This document shows, in pieces, positions 44,601 through 55,024 of a DNA stretch of 64,000 nucleotides. Origin of the DNA: Diplosphaera chodatii (Eukaryota; Chlorophyta; Trebouxiophyceae; Prasiolales; Stichococcaceae); contig JAALGY010000021.1 of the NCBI GenBank assembly GCA_032358165.1, forward strand, positions 1,054,001 through 1,118,000, read 5' to 3'. Position 1 is the stretch's first letter; each line of letters opens with the position of its first letter. A program made the position numbers and the translations under genes. Under the pieces are notes generated by a model. The model made no database searches. It saw only the letters and a program-made list of their open reading frames with translations, and was not told the origin of the DNA.

Positions 44601-46095
44601 GCAGGGCGGCATCGAGCAGGGTCATGGTGCTGGTGCCATTCTGAAGCGCGGACATTGCTTCAGTCCCCGACCTGGAGGGCTTCGGCGTCCTTTACAGCCT
44701 CGCGCCTGGCGCCGGCGGCCCTGGCCTCCAGCAGGGCTGCGGCGCTGACGGCGCCGTCCAGCCGCTGCCGCAGCGTGGCGGCGCAGGCCCTCTCCGCACG
44801 CGCCGCCGCCCGCTCCGCCTGCAGCAGCGCCTGTGCGCGCTCCAGTTCCGCCTGCTTCTCCGCCACCTGTGCACAGGCGGCGAGCTGTGTTTGGGTCGCC
44901 ATCATCGATGTGTGTCAAGGTCGAGGCAGCGTCGACCACACAGCAAGGGGGCTGCTGGGACAGCGCAAGACAGCCGGACACCTGCGCATGGGCTGCTGCC
45001 AGCTTGACTGTGACGGCTGCGGTGCCCAGCTGTGCCCGTTCGGACGCCTGCTGCAGCTGCTCAACCTGATGCCACGACGGAGCAATCCCATCGTCAGGGT
45101 GACAGGTGACACGCAGCAGCCGGGTGCACCCGTTGGACTTTGCACGAGCGGCGACATGTCTCTCATACCACTGGTGGCAACCATTTGTGGCAGCCCATTG
45201 GCACAAGCGCGGCACCTGGTGCTCGGCATTGTCAGCAGCCAGTGAGCGGCTGAAGACGGCTTCGCCGATCTGTGCACGCTCCTGCGCCTCCGCCAACTCT
45301 ACTTTTACCGCAGCGAGCTCCGCCGCCTGGGGTTGAAGCTGGGCTTGTTATGTCTGAGCTTGCCATGGCAGCTTCACTGGATGTCAGCCATGTGTGGCAC
45401 GGCAATGATATGCAGTCTGGCCATATGTCAGTGCGTGTTGCTTGTTTGCAAGGCCTTTTACTGTGCACGTGTCTCCCATGGCAGCCTCAGCGAAGCTGAC
45501 GCTCTCTCATGCAACTCACCTTGACTTGTTCCCGTCGCTGAGCCCGCTCAGCATCGGCATGGGCTGCAGCTGCAGCAGCCAGCGCGTCGTCGCGCTCTGC
45601 ATGCGCTGCAGCAATCACAGCGGGCAGATCAGCGCTGTCGTGTGGCTGTGCTGTGGCGGCGGCTGGCGCGAACTGCGGCGTTTGCTTGGTGCCTGTCCGC
45701 TGACGTAGCGCCTAAATGTCAGACAAACAAGTGCTTACTAGTTTTGTGGCACTAACGGTGGTCATAGCATCTTATGGCAGCACTTCATGCACCCATTTGG
45801 TTTACTGGCCGCAGTGATGGCCACATTGATCACCCTGCGCGCATCGTCCTTAGCCTTGCGTTCAGTCTCGACTTCCTTCTTTGCTACGCTCAGGGCGTTC
45901 TCAGCGACGACGAGCTTGGCCTTGAGCCGCTGCATCTGCAGGCATACAGGCGCACTGACCCCCTTTGCCAGACGTCAATAGCCAGCGGCTTGGCGAACCA
46001 GCAGCGTTTGCAGCTGGCATGCATACGCATCGACGTTGTGTGAGCTGATCTGACCAGCGGCTCACCTCCTCTCGGCCGGAAGACCCAGCGGACAT
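41660..46095 (-). CDS. Long coiled-coil protein with SP motifs and a KEN box (unrecognised)
   Basis: Start chosen at ATG 46093-46095: exon 1 (46066-46095) encodes MSAGSSGREE and joins in phase to 45834-45935 (MQRLKAKLVVAENALSVAKK). Heptad-rich exons follow: VIAAAHAERDDALAAAAAAH (about 45525-45713), ELAAVKVELAEAQERAQIGE, EQLQQASERAQLGTAAVTVK, EKQAELERAQALLQAERAAA, LQATLVAKDRRIEGLRSSQA, DSMYTAAQKDLEAAQQTVTE, DAAKREAHVAADMAAQAQAR, ARIAELQAKVSDTAARMDVA and EVEDLRHEVADLRRINSPQK. The last exon (41660 to about 42290) is a basic, disordered Ser/Pro/Ala tail with several SP sites (SPPRSPAASPKR, TSPVSPA, FTSPLSR) and GDKENDDDTEAEADTG near the end. About fifteen introns. Family unknown to me; a centrosome, nuclear-envelope or Golgi scaffold all fit. 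N-terminal part good, a few middle exon edges uncertain. Confidence 0.65.
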
Positions 46096-46492
46096 GCTTG
46101 CGGAACTTTATCAGCAGCACGATAAGCAGCTATGGGCGGCTCTTCGTTACACCCACGTCACCCGTCCCGTCTCTTGAAAAGCCGGGGAAATCGCTCGCCA
46201 CTACTCTGTATGCAAGTCCAGGGCGCAAAGCGCACGTGAACGTGTCTTATTTCGATGGTCCAAGGCGGTGACTCGTTCGAAATTCGAAAGCTAGGGTTTC
46301 GACTGTGACTGCGGAGCTGCCGAGAAGCTGCGATTGGTAGTGGAAGATTTTTGGGGATCTGGACGATGGAAGACGTGCATGACATGCACACAGTGCAATT
46401 ATCTGCCGCCAGCATCTCGTTGGACATTCAATATCGTTTCTGGTCTAAGCGCATCAACGGATTGACCCAGATTGGTGGCAGCCCAGCTCACC
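46096..46492. other. Divergent promoter region, coiled-coil gene (-) / small protein (+)
   Basis: About 400 bases. Contains CTAGGGTTT (telo-box core on the minus strand) at 46291-46299. No coding feature recognised. Confidence 0.4.
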
Positions 46493-46895
46493 ATGCTGCA
46501 CACGTGCCACCGTGTCGTGATAGGCAGCAGTGCAGCTCCGCTGTCCCAACGACGATCCACCGGCTGCTTGCGTCGTGGCAGTGCTTTGGTCGCCCGATCC
46601 GGATCCACAGACCAGGGCAAGACAAGGCCACCAAGTGAAGTGCCCGCGGCAAAGGAGCATGGCGCCAAGAAGGTCAAAGACGAGAGCAAGGTGGGCTGGG
46701 TTGGATGTGCGAATGCATCGCGCTGGACCTAATGCGTGACTTGCAGTATGTGTGTTGCAGTGACGTGATATCCCTTCATGCTGACATTGCGATGGTGTCA
46801 CTATGCAGCCGGTGGACGATGCACCGAACGAGATATCTCACCCTCAGGGTGGCGAGGGAACCGGCACAGGCACAAAGTCCGGATCGAAGCAATGA
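46493..46895 (+). CDS. Small hydrophilic protein, possibly organelle-targeted (unrecognised)
   Basis: Two exons, 46493-46690 and 46809-46895, join in phase 0 to 94 residues. The first about 30 residues (LHTCHRVVIGSSAAPLSQRR, then STGCLRRGSALVAR) have the Arg/Ser/Ala make-up of a mitochondrial or plastid presequence. The rest is charged and probably disordered: QGKTRPPSEVPAAKEHGAKK, then PVDDAPNEISHPQGGEGTGT and GTKSGSKQ. No domain recognised. The splice sites (AAG/GTGGGC, ATGCAG/CC) are good, which makes a real gene likely. Confidence 0.5.
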
Positions 46896-47030
46896 ACGGA
46901 ATTGGCAGGGTCGAAATGCGTCTTGACGTTGGGTCTGCTATCCTCAGCGCATCGGATATTTGGATCGACTGATTTACCCTTCGCCTGTGCATGTCAACGG
47001 TGGCAAACCACTATAGCCCCAGCAGAAGTT

Positions 47031-48585
47031 TCAGACCAGTAGGGCAATGGCACCGTTCACATCGTTGCCCGTCTGCTGCAACGCCCGTGCTGCCTGTGCC
47101 TCGTCGAAGCCCATGGCGGCCAGCTGTGCAATGCCCTCTGGGCTGGCCTGCGGCAGCTGCTGTGGCACCTGCACTTGCACAGTAGGCTTGGGCAAGCGAC
47201 CAAGGCGCAGCGTTGCAGCATGCACGTGCGCCTAGTGTCTAGCGACACAAACGTACGTCTGGACCACCACTATGGTCAAGGGGTGAAGCGCACTGCTGGG
47301 GTCGCACCTGCTGCTGCTGCACAGATCGTGCTGGCGGGTGCTGGCCTGGGTGCTGCGCAGAGGCAGCCCCAGGTGGCCCCGCATGCCGTACGATAGGCTT
47401 TGCCGGTGTTTGCGCTCCGAACAGCCCACATGCCCACTGCGGCAGCTGCAACATGCATGGGACATACTTACACGTCCATGGAACATCCATGACAAGCCGT
47501 CAGCATCTCTTCAAGCATGTGAACGCATGCGTTTCACTGTGCAGCATTAAAGCGGCAGGACTTGCTCACACACAATAGGCAATAGGTGGCTGCTCACCCT
47601 GAAGTTTCTGAGCCCAAAAGGGTTGAGCTGATAGACAGCGCCCGCCAGCAAGCCCGCCGCACCGGCAGGCAATGACAGCCGAGAGCCTGTGAGCAGCATC
47701 TGCAAGCCTGCCGCCCAGATGAAGGCCTGTCGGCACGAAAAAAGAACTCTGTCATCAATGCCTCGCATGTGTATCAAAGCTTGTCAGGCTGACTCCCTGT
47801 CATAAGCCATGTCACATGCGCGCAGCGTGTTCAAGCACCTTGTCAGTCAGTTGCAGCCCAAAAAGTTGAAAACGATGGAGGGGTGGAACCTCGAGCGCAA
47901 ACGGCACAAAGCAGCTAAATAGGAAACCATATGGGCCGCTTGCATAGCGCCACCTGTGCAATGACAGATGAATATGTTGACCTCAGGTGTGCTACTCCAC
48001 AAAGAGGCTCTACGCTACTCAGAAGAGAGCAGCGATGTCGCACCCGAGGCCATGCTCTGCAGCAAGTTGTAGTAGATAGGCCAGCCCTGACGTCGCCAGC
48101 AACCTGCCGCCGAACTTTGCTGACCCTGACTGCCGCTCTAGCAGCCTGTTCACAGCAAGTTGCGGTTGGTTTGGTGGCAAGTCATGCTGCGCTGCGGGTT
48201 ATGCCATGCCCATTAATGACCAGCCCAGGCTCGGCGCTTGCCTGAAGTAGTAGAGTAGGCCAACACCAAACACCAGCTCCCCTGGGCGTCTGAACACAAA
48301 TAGGTTCTCGAAGGCTGCCACGTAGGCTGGCATGGGTCGCCGTGCAGCGTGCATTGCCTGCACCACCACCGAGCTGCCGGCGGTGGCCAGCACAACCGCC
48401 CGGCTCACTGGCGCACCCCCTGCGCTGCGATGGCAATGGGGATGACATGCCGCCGGCGTAGACAATTCGCATTCCGCGTTGCAGGGTGCAAGTGCACTTG
48501 AGCACAGTGCGTTGTGACGGGCACCATGTCCAACCGCCATGAGAGCATACTCAACATTGCTGAGAAACGACTTGCCAAAGCTCAT
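47031..48585 (-). CDS. UBAC2-like rhomboid-fold protein with C-terminal UBA domain
   Basis: UBAC2 is an ER membrane pseudo-rhomboid with a UBA domain, linked to ERAD. Exons read on the minus strand: ATG 48583-48585 (SFGKSFLSNVEYAL); GAPVSRAVVLATAGSSVVVQ and FVFRRPGELVFGVGLLYYFR near 48240-48420; SCFVPFALEVPPLHRFQLFG, LQLTDK near 47840-47915; AFIWAAGLQMLLTGSRLSLP, AGAAGLLAGAVYQLNPFGLR near 47600-47727; and the last exon with PEGIAQLAAMGFDEAQAARA, LQQTGNDVNGAIALLV, a clean UBA domain (MGF loop). The APVxRAxV start, the ELxFGxxLLYYFR block and LFGLQLTDK follow the UBAC2 family. No rhomboid GxSx...H catalytic pair is visible, as expected for this family. First exon junction unresolved. Confidence 0.8.
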
Positions 48586-49117
48586 GGCGCCGCTTGATGC
48601 TGTCGCCTAGGTGACGCTGAAGTGTGCGTGTCTGATGGTCTGCACAGTGATTGCAAGGCTGGACCCGTTCACATCATGCGCACACGCCAGCAAGGACGTG
48701 CACCTTCAGCCGTGATCTGACGCGAGACACTCAGCGTATCGGTATACAATTCTAGCAAGACACTGAAGCCAGACAAGCAGATGTTACAACAGTACCTATC
48801 CGTCAAATAGCCCGAGAGAATGAGGTGATTGCAAAGGAGAGTTCCTACTCGGAGGATGAGCACAAGCTTTTCAAGCCCAGCCTGATGACAAACAATGTCG
48901 TTCGTTTGCGCAGATGGTGCACAATATCGAGTGAGCTTTGCAGGCTCCAGCAGAAACCAAGTGCATCCTGCGGCATCCAGCTGCCAGCAGCGCAGGTCCT
49001 GCTTAGTCATGCACACAGGCCGTGGCTCAACTGCAGCGTCTCAGCGGATCAATGTGCTGCCTTGTCGCCCGCCAGAATCCGCTGACCAGCCCCATAAGCC
49101 GTCGCACTGCCTGCCGA
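48586..49117. other. Intergenic between UBAC2-like promoter and the end of folylpolyglutamate synthase
   Basis: 530 bases; no coding feature recognised. Confidence 0.4.
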
Positions 49118-52058
49118 TCAGGACTCGCCCGGCACCTTGCCTAGGTGCCGCAGCATGTCGCCGACGATGTACAGCGAGCCAGTGACCAGCACCTGCGTCA
49201 GAGACGTCAGTGGTGTGGCAGCGTGTGGGCAGAAGGCGGCGGCAAGGGGCTCTGCCGGTACAGCAGTGCCGCGCGGCCCGCACCTGCAGCTGGCGGCGGG
49301 GCTGCTCCCGGGCGCAGCGGTGCAGCCACCGCACCGTGTCCGCCAGCGACGGCACCGCCACGCCGCGCCGCGTGTCCTGGCCCAGCAGCTGCGGCAGCGG
49401 CGCGGTCCTGCCGTTGCTCGCAGGCGGTGCAGCGGCGGCAGCGCCGCTCGCTGCGCTGCCGTTCGCTGAGCTGGCGTGCGCTGCGCTGCTGTGCGGTGCC
49501 CCGGCTGCGGCGGCGCCCTCCGCCGTCGCAGCGACCTTCTGCTGCCAGATCCTCGCCAGCTGCTGCTGCCAGGACGTGTCGGGGGCTGCCTGCTCCGCCC
49601 TCTTGGCCAGGGACATGTAGGACGAGTCGGGCACCACGAACAGGGCGTGCTGGGGCAGTGCCTGCCGTTGCCGCAGCGTCTGTATCAGCGGCGTCAGCAG
49701 CGACACCGGGTCACGCTCCTGCGCGATCGAGGGTCGCAACACGATCCTGCCTGCAGTGGTGCGAGCTGCGAAAGGCAGCAGGACGGTCATGGCACGTCAA
49801 CATGGACGCCCTGTCAATCCATTTGGGCAGCATGCCGACAAAGGCTGGGAGCATGCCTGCATGCAGTTGAAGATCAGCACGCGCTGCACGCTGCCGGTCG
49901 GCAGCGCTGGCTGGCAGGCCGAGGCAAACCAGTGGGCGCAGGTGGCCATGCTCTCTGGCGTGTGTGCACCGTCCAGAAAGTACGAAATCCGTGGATGCGG
50001 CGGTGTGTCTGCTGCTCGAGTGCTTTCGGTGCTGCCTGCCTTGCCCTCATCGGCAGGCTCCGCTTCCAGCAGCTGGTGCACAATCTGCATACCACGTGAG
50101 ACCAAGCTACTTCCTGTTGTGCTTTCATCTTGCAGACGGCCTCCATCCAAATGCCAACAGAAGGCAGCAAGCTGATGATGAACCTTATGACGTGTGACTG
50201 CTGTGCAGCGCAAATGTTCAAACTGATGGTTAGGTTCAACTACTTGCCTGACTCCTGCCGGGCCACTCACACGTCTGGATCCCCTCTGCATACGCCGCAG
50301 GTAGCACACCCGCGCTGAGCTGCTGCTGCCGCTGCTGTGCTGCGTGCCCGGACCCCGCTGCCGCCTCCCAGCGCGCTGCGAGGGCGACTGCCAGTGACGC
50401 GTTCTGCAGCTGGTGCGCGCCGCCCAGCCGCATGTGCAGCTGCTGCCCGCCGCTCAGTCTGTACTGCTGCTCAAGGGGTGCCACGACTGAAAGGCCGGCA
50501 CCCACTTGCCTCGCCACATCCTACAAACACAAGGCGAGGCCACATGGATCGAGCACTGTCATCCTGGGATCTGCTGGTTGGGTTGCTGGTGCTTCTGGTG
50601 GCATGTGCTTCATGCCCGGAAAACGTAGGGTGAGCTTCGGGACCTGCAGAGCTGCCGTGGCATCGGGCGGCTGCGGCACGGTCAGCGCGGGAACCCCGGG
50701 CTTGAAGATGCCTGCCTTTTCCCGCGCAATCTCCTGTATGCACAGGGAACCATGGGTTGTGTAAACGAGCCTGACGACAGGTTTTGGCGCAAGTGGCTAT
50801 GCAGCAGGTTGCAGAGTGATGTTCCATGTGGCCTGGGCCAGACGATGTGACTCATGTTGAGTTCTAGGTATGCACTGCGGGTCACCGGCAGCGTGTGGCC
50901 GAGGATGTCCATGTGGTCGAAGCCCAGGGCGGTCACGCCGCACACCACGGGGACGCGCACGCAGTTGGTCGCGTCCAGCCGCCCGCCCAGCCCCACCTCC
51001 ATGATCGCCACATCCACCCCCTCCTCCAGGAATGTGCGCAAAGCTGCAGACATGCAGCTGCACGTTTGATGTAGAGCACATCGCAAGACTGGTCCTCGTG
51101 TGGCCTGGCGCATGGTGTAATGTGTCAGAACAGCGGCAGATGCGTCGGTGCAAGCCAGGTGCTGCCTGACACTTCGGGTGCAGGCACAGTGAGAAGTGGC
51201 ATGCCCTCACACGCTAGGTGAAGCATTTCCTTGACGGTCTGTTCTGGATCATGCTACATGTGTGGCGGTATGGAGCAGGAAGCGCACCGACAAGCGTGAG
51301 GAAGCGGAAGTAGGCGGCCATGCCGTACTCAGCATCCGCTTTGTCTGCGAGTCGGGAGTGGCACCACCAGAAGTGCTCCAGGAACAGCTGCTTGCTGACA
51401 GGCTGCCTGCGTGCAGGAGGCACGACACGTGGAAAGCCATACCTTTTCTGCACTGACCCAAGCCGGTGTCATGGCTGTAGAGAGAGAGCGTGGCGACCTG
51501 ATTGTGCGGTGGGAGGGAGCTGTCAGAATGGTGCTGCGCACCCATCCAGACGAATCCGCTCACGCACATCCACGAGGTGCGGTGACGTGAACAGCCCCGT
51601 GCGGTAGCCAGCGTGCCGCAGAACGCTTTCCACCATTGCGCAGGTGGAGCCCTGTGGATGAGACAGCTGCAATAGTGCATGGTGATGTGGGAGAAGTGCT
51701 GGATCTCATCCCAGGAACGTCAGAGCTCGTCCTGAGTTCCAACAATATGCACCTTGCCCTTCGTGCCCGCTACATGTATGACCTTCAGCTTGTGGATCTC
51801 CTGTGTGAGGTCCAACCGCTGCGCAGGCAATTGCAAGTGTCATGCATCCCCGTACCTGGTCACAACATGGATGAACACATCCTGGCTGTCGGTACAGTCG
51901 TGGCTGCGCCTTCAGTAAACTCAAGGCTTGCTCACCTCAAGGAACACACGCATGCCTTCGTAAGCATGCTGCCACTTTTCACCGTGCGAGCGCTTGGTGC
52001 CAGATATGAGGCTGCCAAGTGCAGCAAGCGCCTTCTCATACTGATCCGCTTGGCACAT
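49118..52058 (-). CDS. Folylpolyglutamate synthase
   Basis: Adds gamma-glutamates to folates, retaining them in the cell. Start at ATG 52056-52058 ([20 protein letters not shown]). Next exon near 51760-51820: [15 protein letters not shown], joined to [37 protein letters not shown] (about 51540-51652), which makes the ATP-binding GTKGKGS loop. Then [137 protein letters not shown]; and the last exons, with a low-complexity Ala/Ser insert, ending [40 protein letters not shown] and FDHMDILG are family signatures. No long targeting peptide is visible from this start, but an upstream exon is possible. Confidence 0.9.
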
Positions 52059-52865
52059 ATTGTCTGTAGTTCGATGCAAGCCCGCAGCCAACTGTCAGTA
52101 GGCTGTAGAGTGTTGCAAATCGTGGTGCAACGTGCGCCGCCAAGCTGGACAGCGCTGCTACTGCATGTGCGACATCTCTTTTGCCAGCAAGGTGTCACCC
52201 GCGTCAAGCTTTCAGGCCAGAGTGTCAAAAGGGTACGCTGAGAGCGTGCAGATTGATGCCCCTGTTCCCCATGCTCTCAGCAGTGCGCAGTCAAATGGCG
52301 CGCTTGAAACTGCAAATGCGGCAAGCATTGGCCGCGGCACGCTACTGCGTCCGTCCGGATCTATGTGCTGGCTACTGTGGCCAGATCTGCTCGCATATAC
52401 ATGCAGTTCATGGAACAGCGCCGTCCCCACGTGCACACTTGCTGCTTGCGAGGGAAGGGAAGGAACACCCACGGGGGCGTGGGAGCCTTGCACACGTGAT
52501 TGTGCAAATGTTTCGTGTCATTCGAACTCCTATCCACTAATTCTCCCGCTGGGCCCGTCATGATGTGACAAGTGCATGGGACTGTGACGTGAGCATGATG
52601 AGAGCGGTGTGCCTGCACCTACCAGTGGTATCCTCCCTCACAACCAAGACTGTACCTCTGTATCTTCCTTGCAAATTGAACACCCAATAACACTTAAACG
52701 CAGTCTGAACTGCATCCTCTCGCAATGCTGCCAACGCCAATGTGACGACCCTGACATTGCTCGGTGCTGAACTTTCCAATATATATGCACTTGAACGCCA
52801 GCACACGGTGCCACCAGGTGAAGCCACACACCAGGACTCAGTACCTCGACATCTTAATGTCGACA
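52059..52865. other. Intergenic, promoter of folylpolyglutamate synthase and 3' UTR of glutathione peroxidase
   Basis: About 800 bases. ORFs at 52212-52563 show no domain. A TATA-like TATATATG lies at 52781-52788. Nothing else recognised. Confidence 0.4.
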
Positions 52866-53537
52866 TCAAAGCAGCGCCTTGACGTCCGCCTCGATGTCGT
52901 CAGGCTTTGTCGTTGAACCATACCGCTTGACGACCTTGCCGTCCTTGCCCACCAGGAACTTGGTGAAGTTCCACTTGATGTCGGCAGTCAAGAAGCCGCC
53001 CTGCTCCTTTTTCAGGTGCTTCCACACATCTGAGGCGGCGTCACCATTGACATCCACCTTGTCGAACAGCTGGAAGTTGGCACCCTTGCTCTTGGCAAAG
53101 GCCTTGATCTGGGCGGCGTCACCCGGCTCCTGACCTCCGAACTGGTTGCAGGGGAATGCGAGCACTTCGAAACCCTGCGACTTATACTTGTCGTGCAGCT
53201 CGCCCAGGCCCTTGTACTGAGGGGTGAAGCCGCACTCGCTGGCCACATTCACCACCAGCACTACCTTGCCCTTGTAGCTAGACATGTCGATGTTCTTGCC
53301 GTCAATATCCTTGGCCTGGAATTCATACAGGGTGGCAGCTGCCGCCATGGTGACCAGCCTTGTGCCGCTGGATGCAGACACGCTCCTGCCGCGCTTTGGT
53401 GTCGGACCACGCAGCACCGATGCAGTGCCCAGCCAGCGCTTTGGAAGGCACTGGCATGCAGGTGCCGCAGCAAGGCACGGCGTGCGGACAGCCTGTGGCG
53501 CGGCGAGGCGCAGCTGGCTCACGCAGACCCGAAGCAT
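52866..53537 (-). CDS. Glutathione peroxidase, plant PHGPx type (Cys form)
   Basis: Thiol peroxidase that reduces lipid and organic hydroperoxides, in plants usually with thioredoxin. One exon; ATG at 53535-53537 gives 223 residues (the longer frame starts at a GTG). N-terminal extension of about 62 residues (RLAAPQAVRTPCLAAAPACQ, then KRWLGTASVLRG) looks like a transit peptide; an internal Met before AAAATLYEFQAKDI could give a cytosolic form. Core: SSYKGKVVLVVNVASECGFT with the peroxidatic Cys; LHDKYKSQGFEVLAFPCNQF, GGQEPG (second Cys region and catalytic Gln); ADIKWNFTKFLVGKDGKVVK, with the catalytic Trp and Asn. Ends DDIEADVKALL. No UGA in the active site, so not a selenoprotein. Confidence 0.95.
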   Translation of the reverse strand: MLRVCVSQLRLAAPQAVRTPCLAAAPACQCLPKRWLGTASVLRGPTPKRGRSVSASSGTRLVTMAAAATLYEFQAKDIDGKNIDMSSYKGKVVLVVNVASECGFTPQYKGLGELHDKYKSQGFEVLAFPCNQFGGQEPGDAAQIKAFAKSKGANFQLFDKVDVNGDAASDVWKHLKKEQGGFLTADIKWNFTKFLVGKDGKVVKRYGSTTKPDDIEADVKALL

Positions 53538-53805
53538 GATGTATCGAGACGAATTGCAAGCGGGAAAGTGGACGGCGCATCCACCTGCACCTGCGGACGC
53601 TGCGGTTCTGCTGGACACGTGACGTGAATCTGAGGTGAGGTTTGAGCACTGTATTCCTGGGGAGCCGAGCGGCCTGAATGGCCGGGCCGTGCGACCAGTG
53701 GCTGAAAATGATGTGATATTGGTAGCATATAAGATCTATTTACAAGGCTTTCGGAAAGGCCTGAAGGGCCGTGCACCTCGTGACGGCAAGGTCCGTGCGG
53801 GCAGC

Positions 53806-55024
53806 ATGACGGACCCGCTCAGCCTGTATGCAGTGCTGGGGCTGTCGTCGCCGAAGGCAACAGACAAAGAGGTGAGCTGTTCCTTTAACATGCGCCATCG
53901 AACCAGCAGCACACAGTTCTGAGGCTCGACGCGGCTTGTCCGAAGCCTTGTAGACGCACCATGCGCACCTGCATGTTCACCTGGCATGCGTGCAGCACGT
54001 AGCAAAGAGGAGTCAGAACTTTTCTGCGAGGCATGAAATCACCCGACTGTTCATTCATGCTGCCTTAGATCAAGCGGGCGTACCGAAATCTGGCAACACA
54101 GGCGCACCCTGACAAGGTGAACTTCACTTTCCAGCGCATCTGTACATGCTCGCATCCTCCTTTGGGGATGATGTTGCCATATTCGCATCGACTGCAGCTG
54201 TTTCATCCTGAAGGGGGGCGATGCCGGTCAATTCAAGCGCATTGTGACAGCGTATGAGGTGTTGGCAGATCCGGCAAAGGTATCTGCAACATGCTCGACT
54301 GCCCATACAGCGCCACATGTCACCTGCTGACTGGTCGTAAATGCATGCACGTTAAAGCCGACTGTGTTTCCGACTGTGTTCCTCCTCGGTGCAGAGGGCG
54401 GAGTACAATGCTACTGGGAAGATCACAAAGGTGGACTTGCAACTTGACATACGTGACTATATACGGTCCACTGTGCACAACAGTGCATGCAGCACGAAAC
54501 ACGTCTGTTGCGTCGCCATTGACACTCAACCACCTGGAATTGCAGTCGGTCTCAGAGGAGTTTGCGGACGCCTTTGCAGCAGGTAACTTCCGTGACAGGG
54601 GCCGCAGCAGTGGGCAGATTGCTGAGACGACCGACATATCAGAGCGTATCACCGTGATCAAGGACGGCAGCCAGAGCCATGCCGCCGGCTTCGAGGCAAG
54701 TGTTCTGGTCTGTGCTTGGCACTTCAACAGCATAACCACGATCATGTGGTGGTATTGCCTGGGTGAACATGAGCATTGTCAGCTCGCTGCACCACCTTGC
54801 CTGTAAACCATATGCATGATGTTTCTGCAGGCGTGGATGCGTGCCAGGGGAGACTCGGCCACAGAGATCCTGACAGCCGAGACTATGGCCGACAAGTATG
54901 GCGTCCAGCAGGGCTCGTATGATGCTGTCCCGCTGCCAACGGATGCGGACGTGCAGCAGGCACCACAATGCCACAGAACATTGTCTGGCCAATTGACTGG
55001 TACATCTCAGAGTTACGGCCAGTA
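53806..55024 (+). CDS. J-domain (DnaJ-like) protein
   Basis: Hsp70 co-chaperone. Exons: ATG 53806 (TDPLSLYAVLGLSSPKATDK), then IKRAYRNLATQAHPDK near 54069-54116 with the HPD motif, GGDAGQFKRIVTAYEVLADP, RAEYNATGKITK, then SVSEEFADAFAAGNFRDRGR (from about 54546), and from 54831 AWMRARGDSATEILTAETMA, DKYGVQQGSYDAVPLP, to a stop at 55022-55024. Helix II-HPD-helix III of the J-domain are complete. The intron 54696-54830 appears to use a GC donor (GAG/GCAAGT). The C-terminal region, RGDSATE...KYG, is not one I can name. The last 57 bases overlap the ATG of the next gene in another frame, so the 3' end may be spliced differently. Confidence 0.75.
54696..54830 (+). other. GC-AG intron in the J-domain gene
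   Basis: Donor GAG/GCAAGT, acceptor TTCTGCAG. Splicing joins SHAAGFE to AWMRARGD in phase 0. GCAAGT is the usual sequence of rare GC donors. Confidence 0.65.

Noticed and set aside
47990..48230. Separate gene between UBAC2 exons
   Set aside because: The stretch fits an intron or an unresolved middle exon of the UBAC2-like gene; ORFs have no domain.
53538..53618. N-terminal extension of glutathione peroxidase to 53618
   Set aside because: That frame opens with GTG; the first ATG is at 53535-53537.
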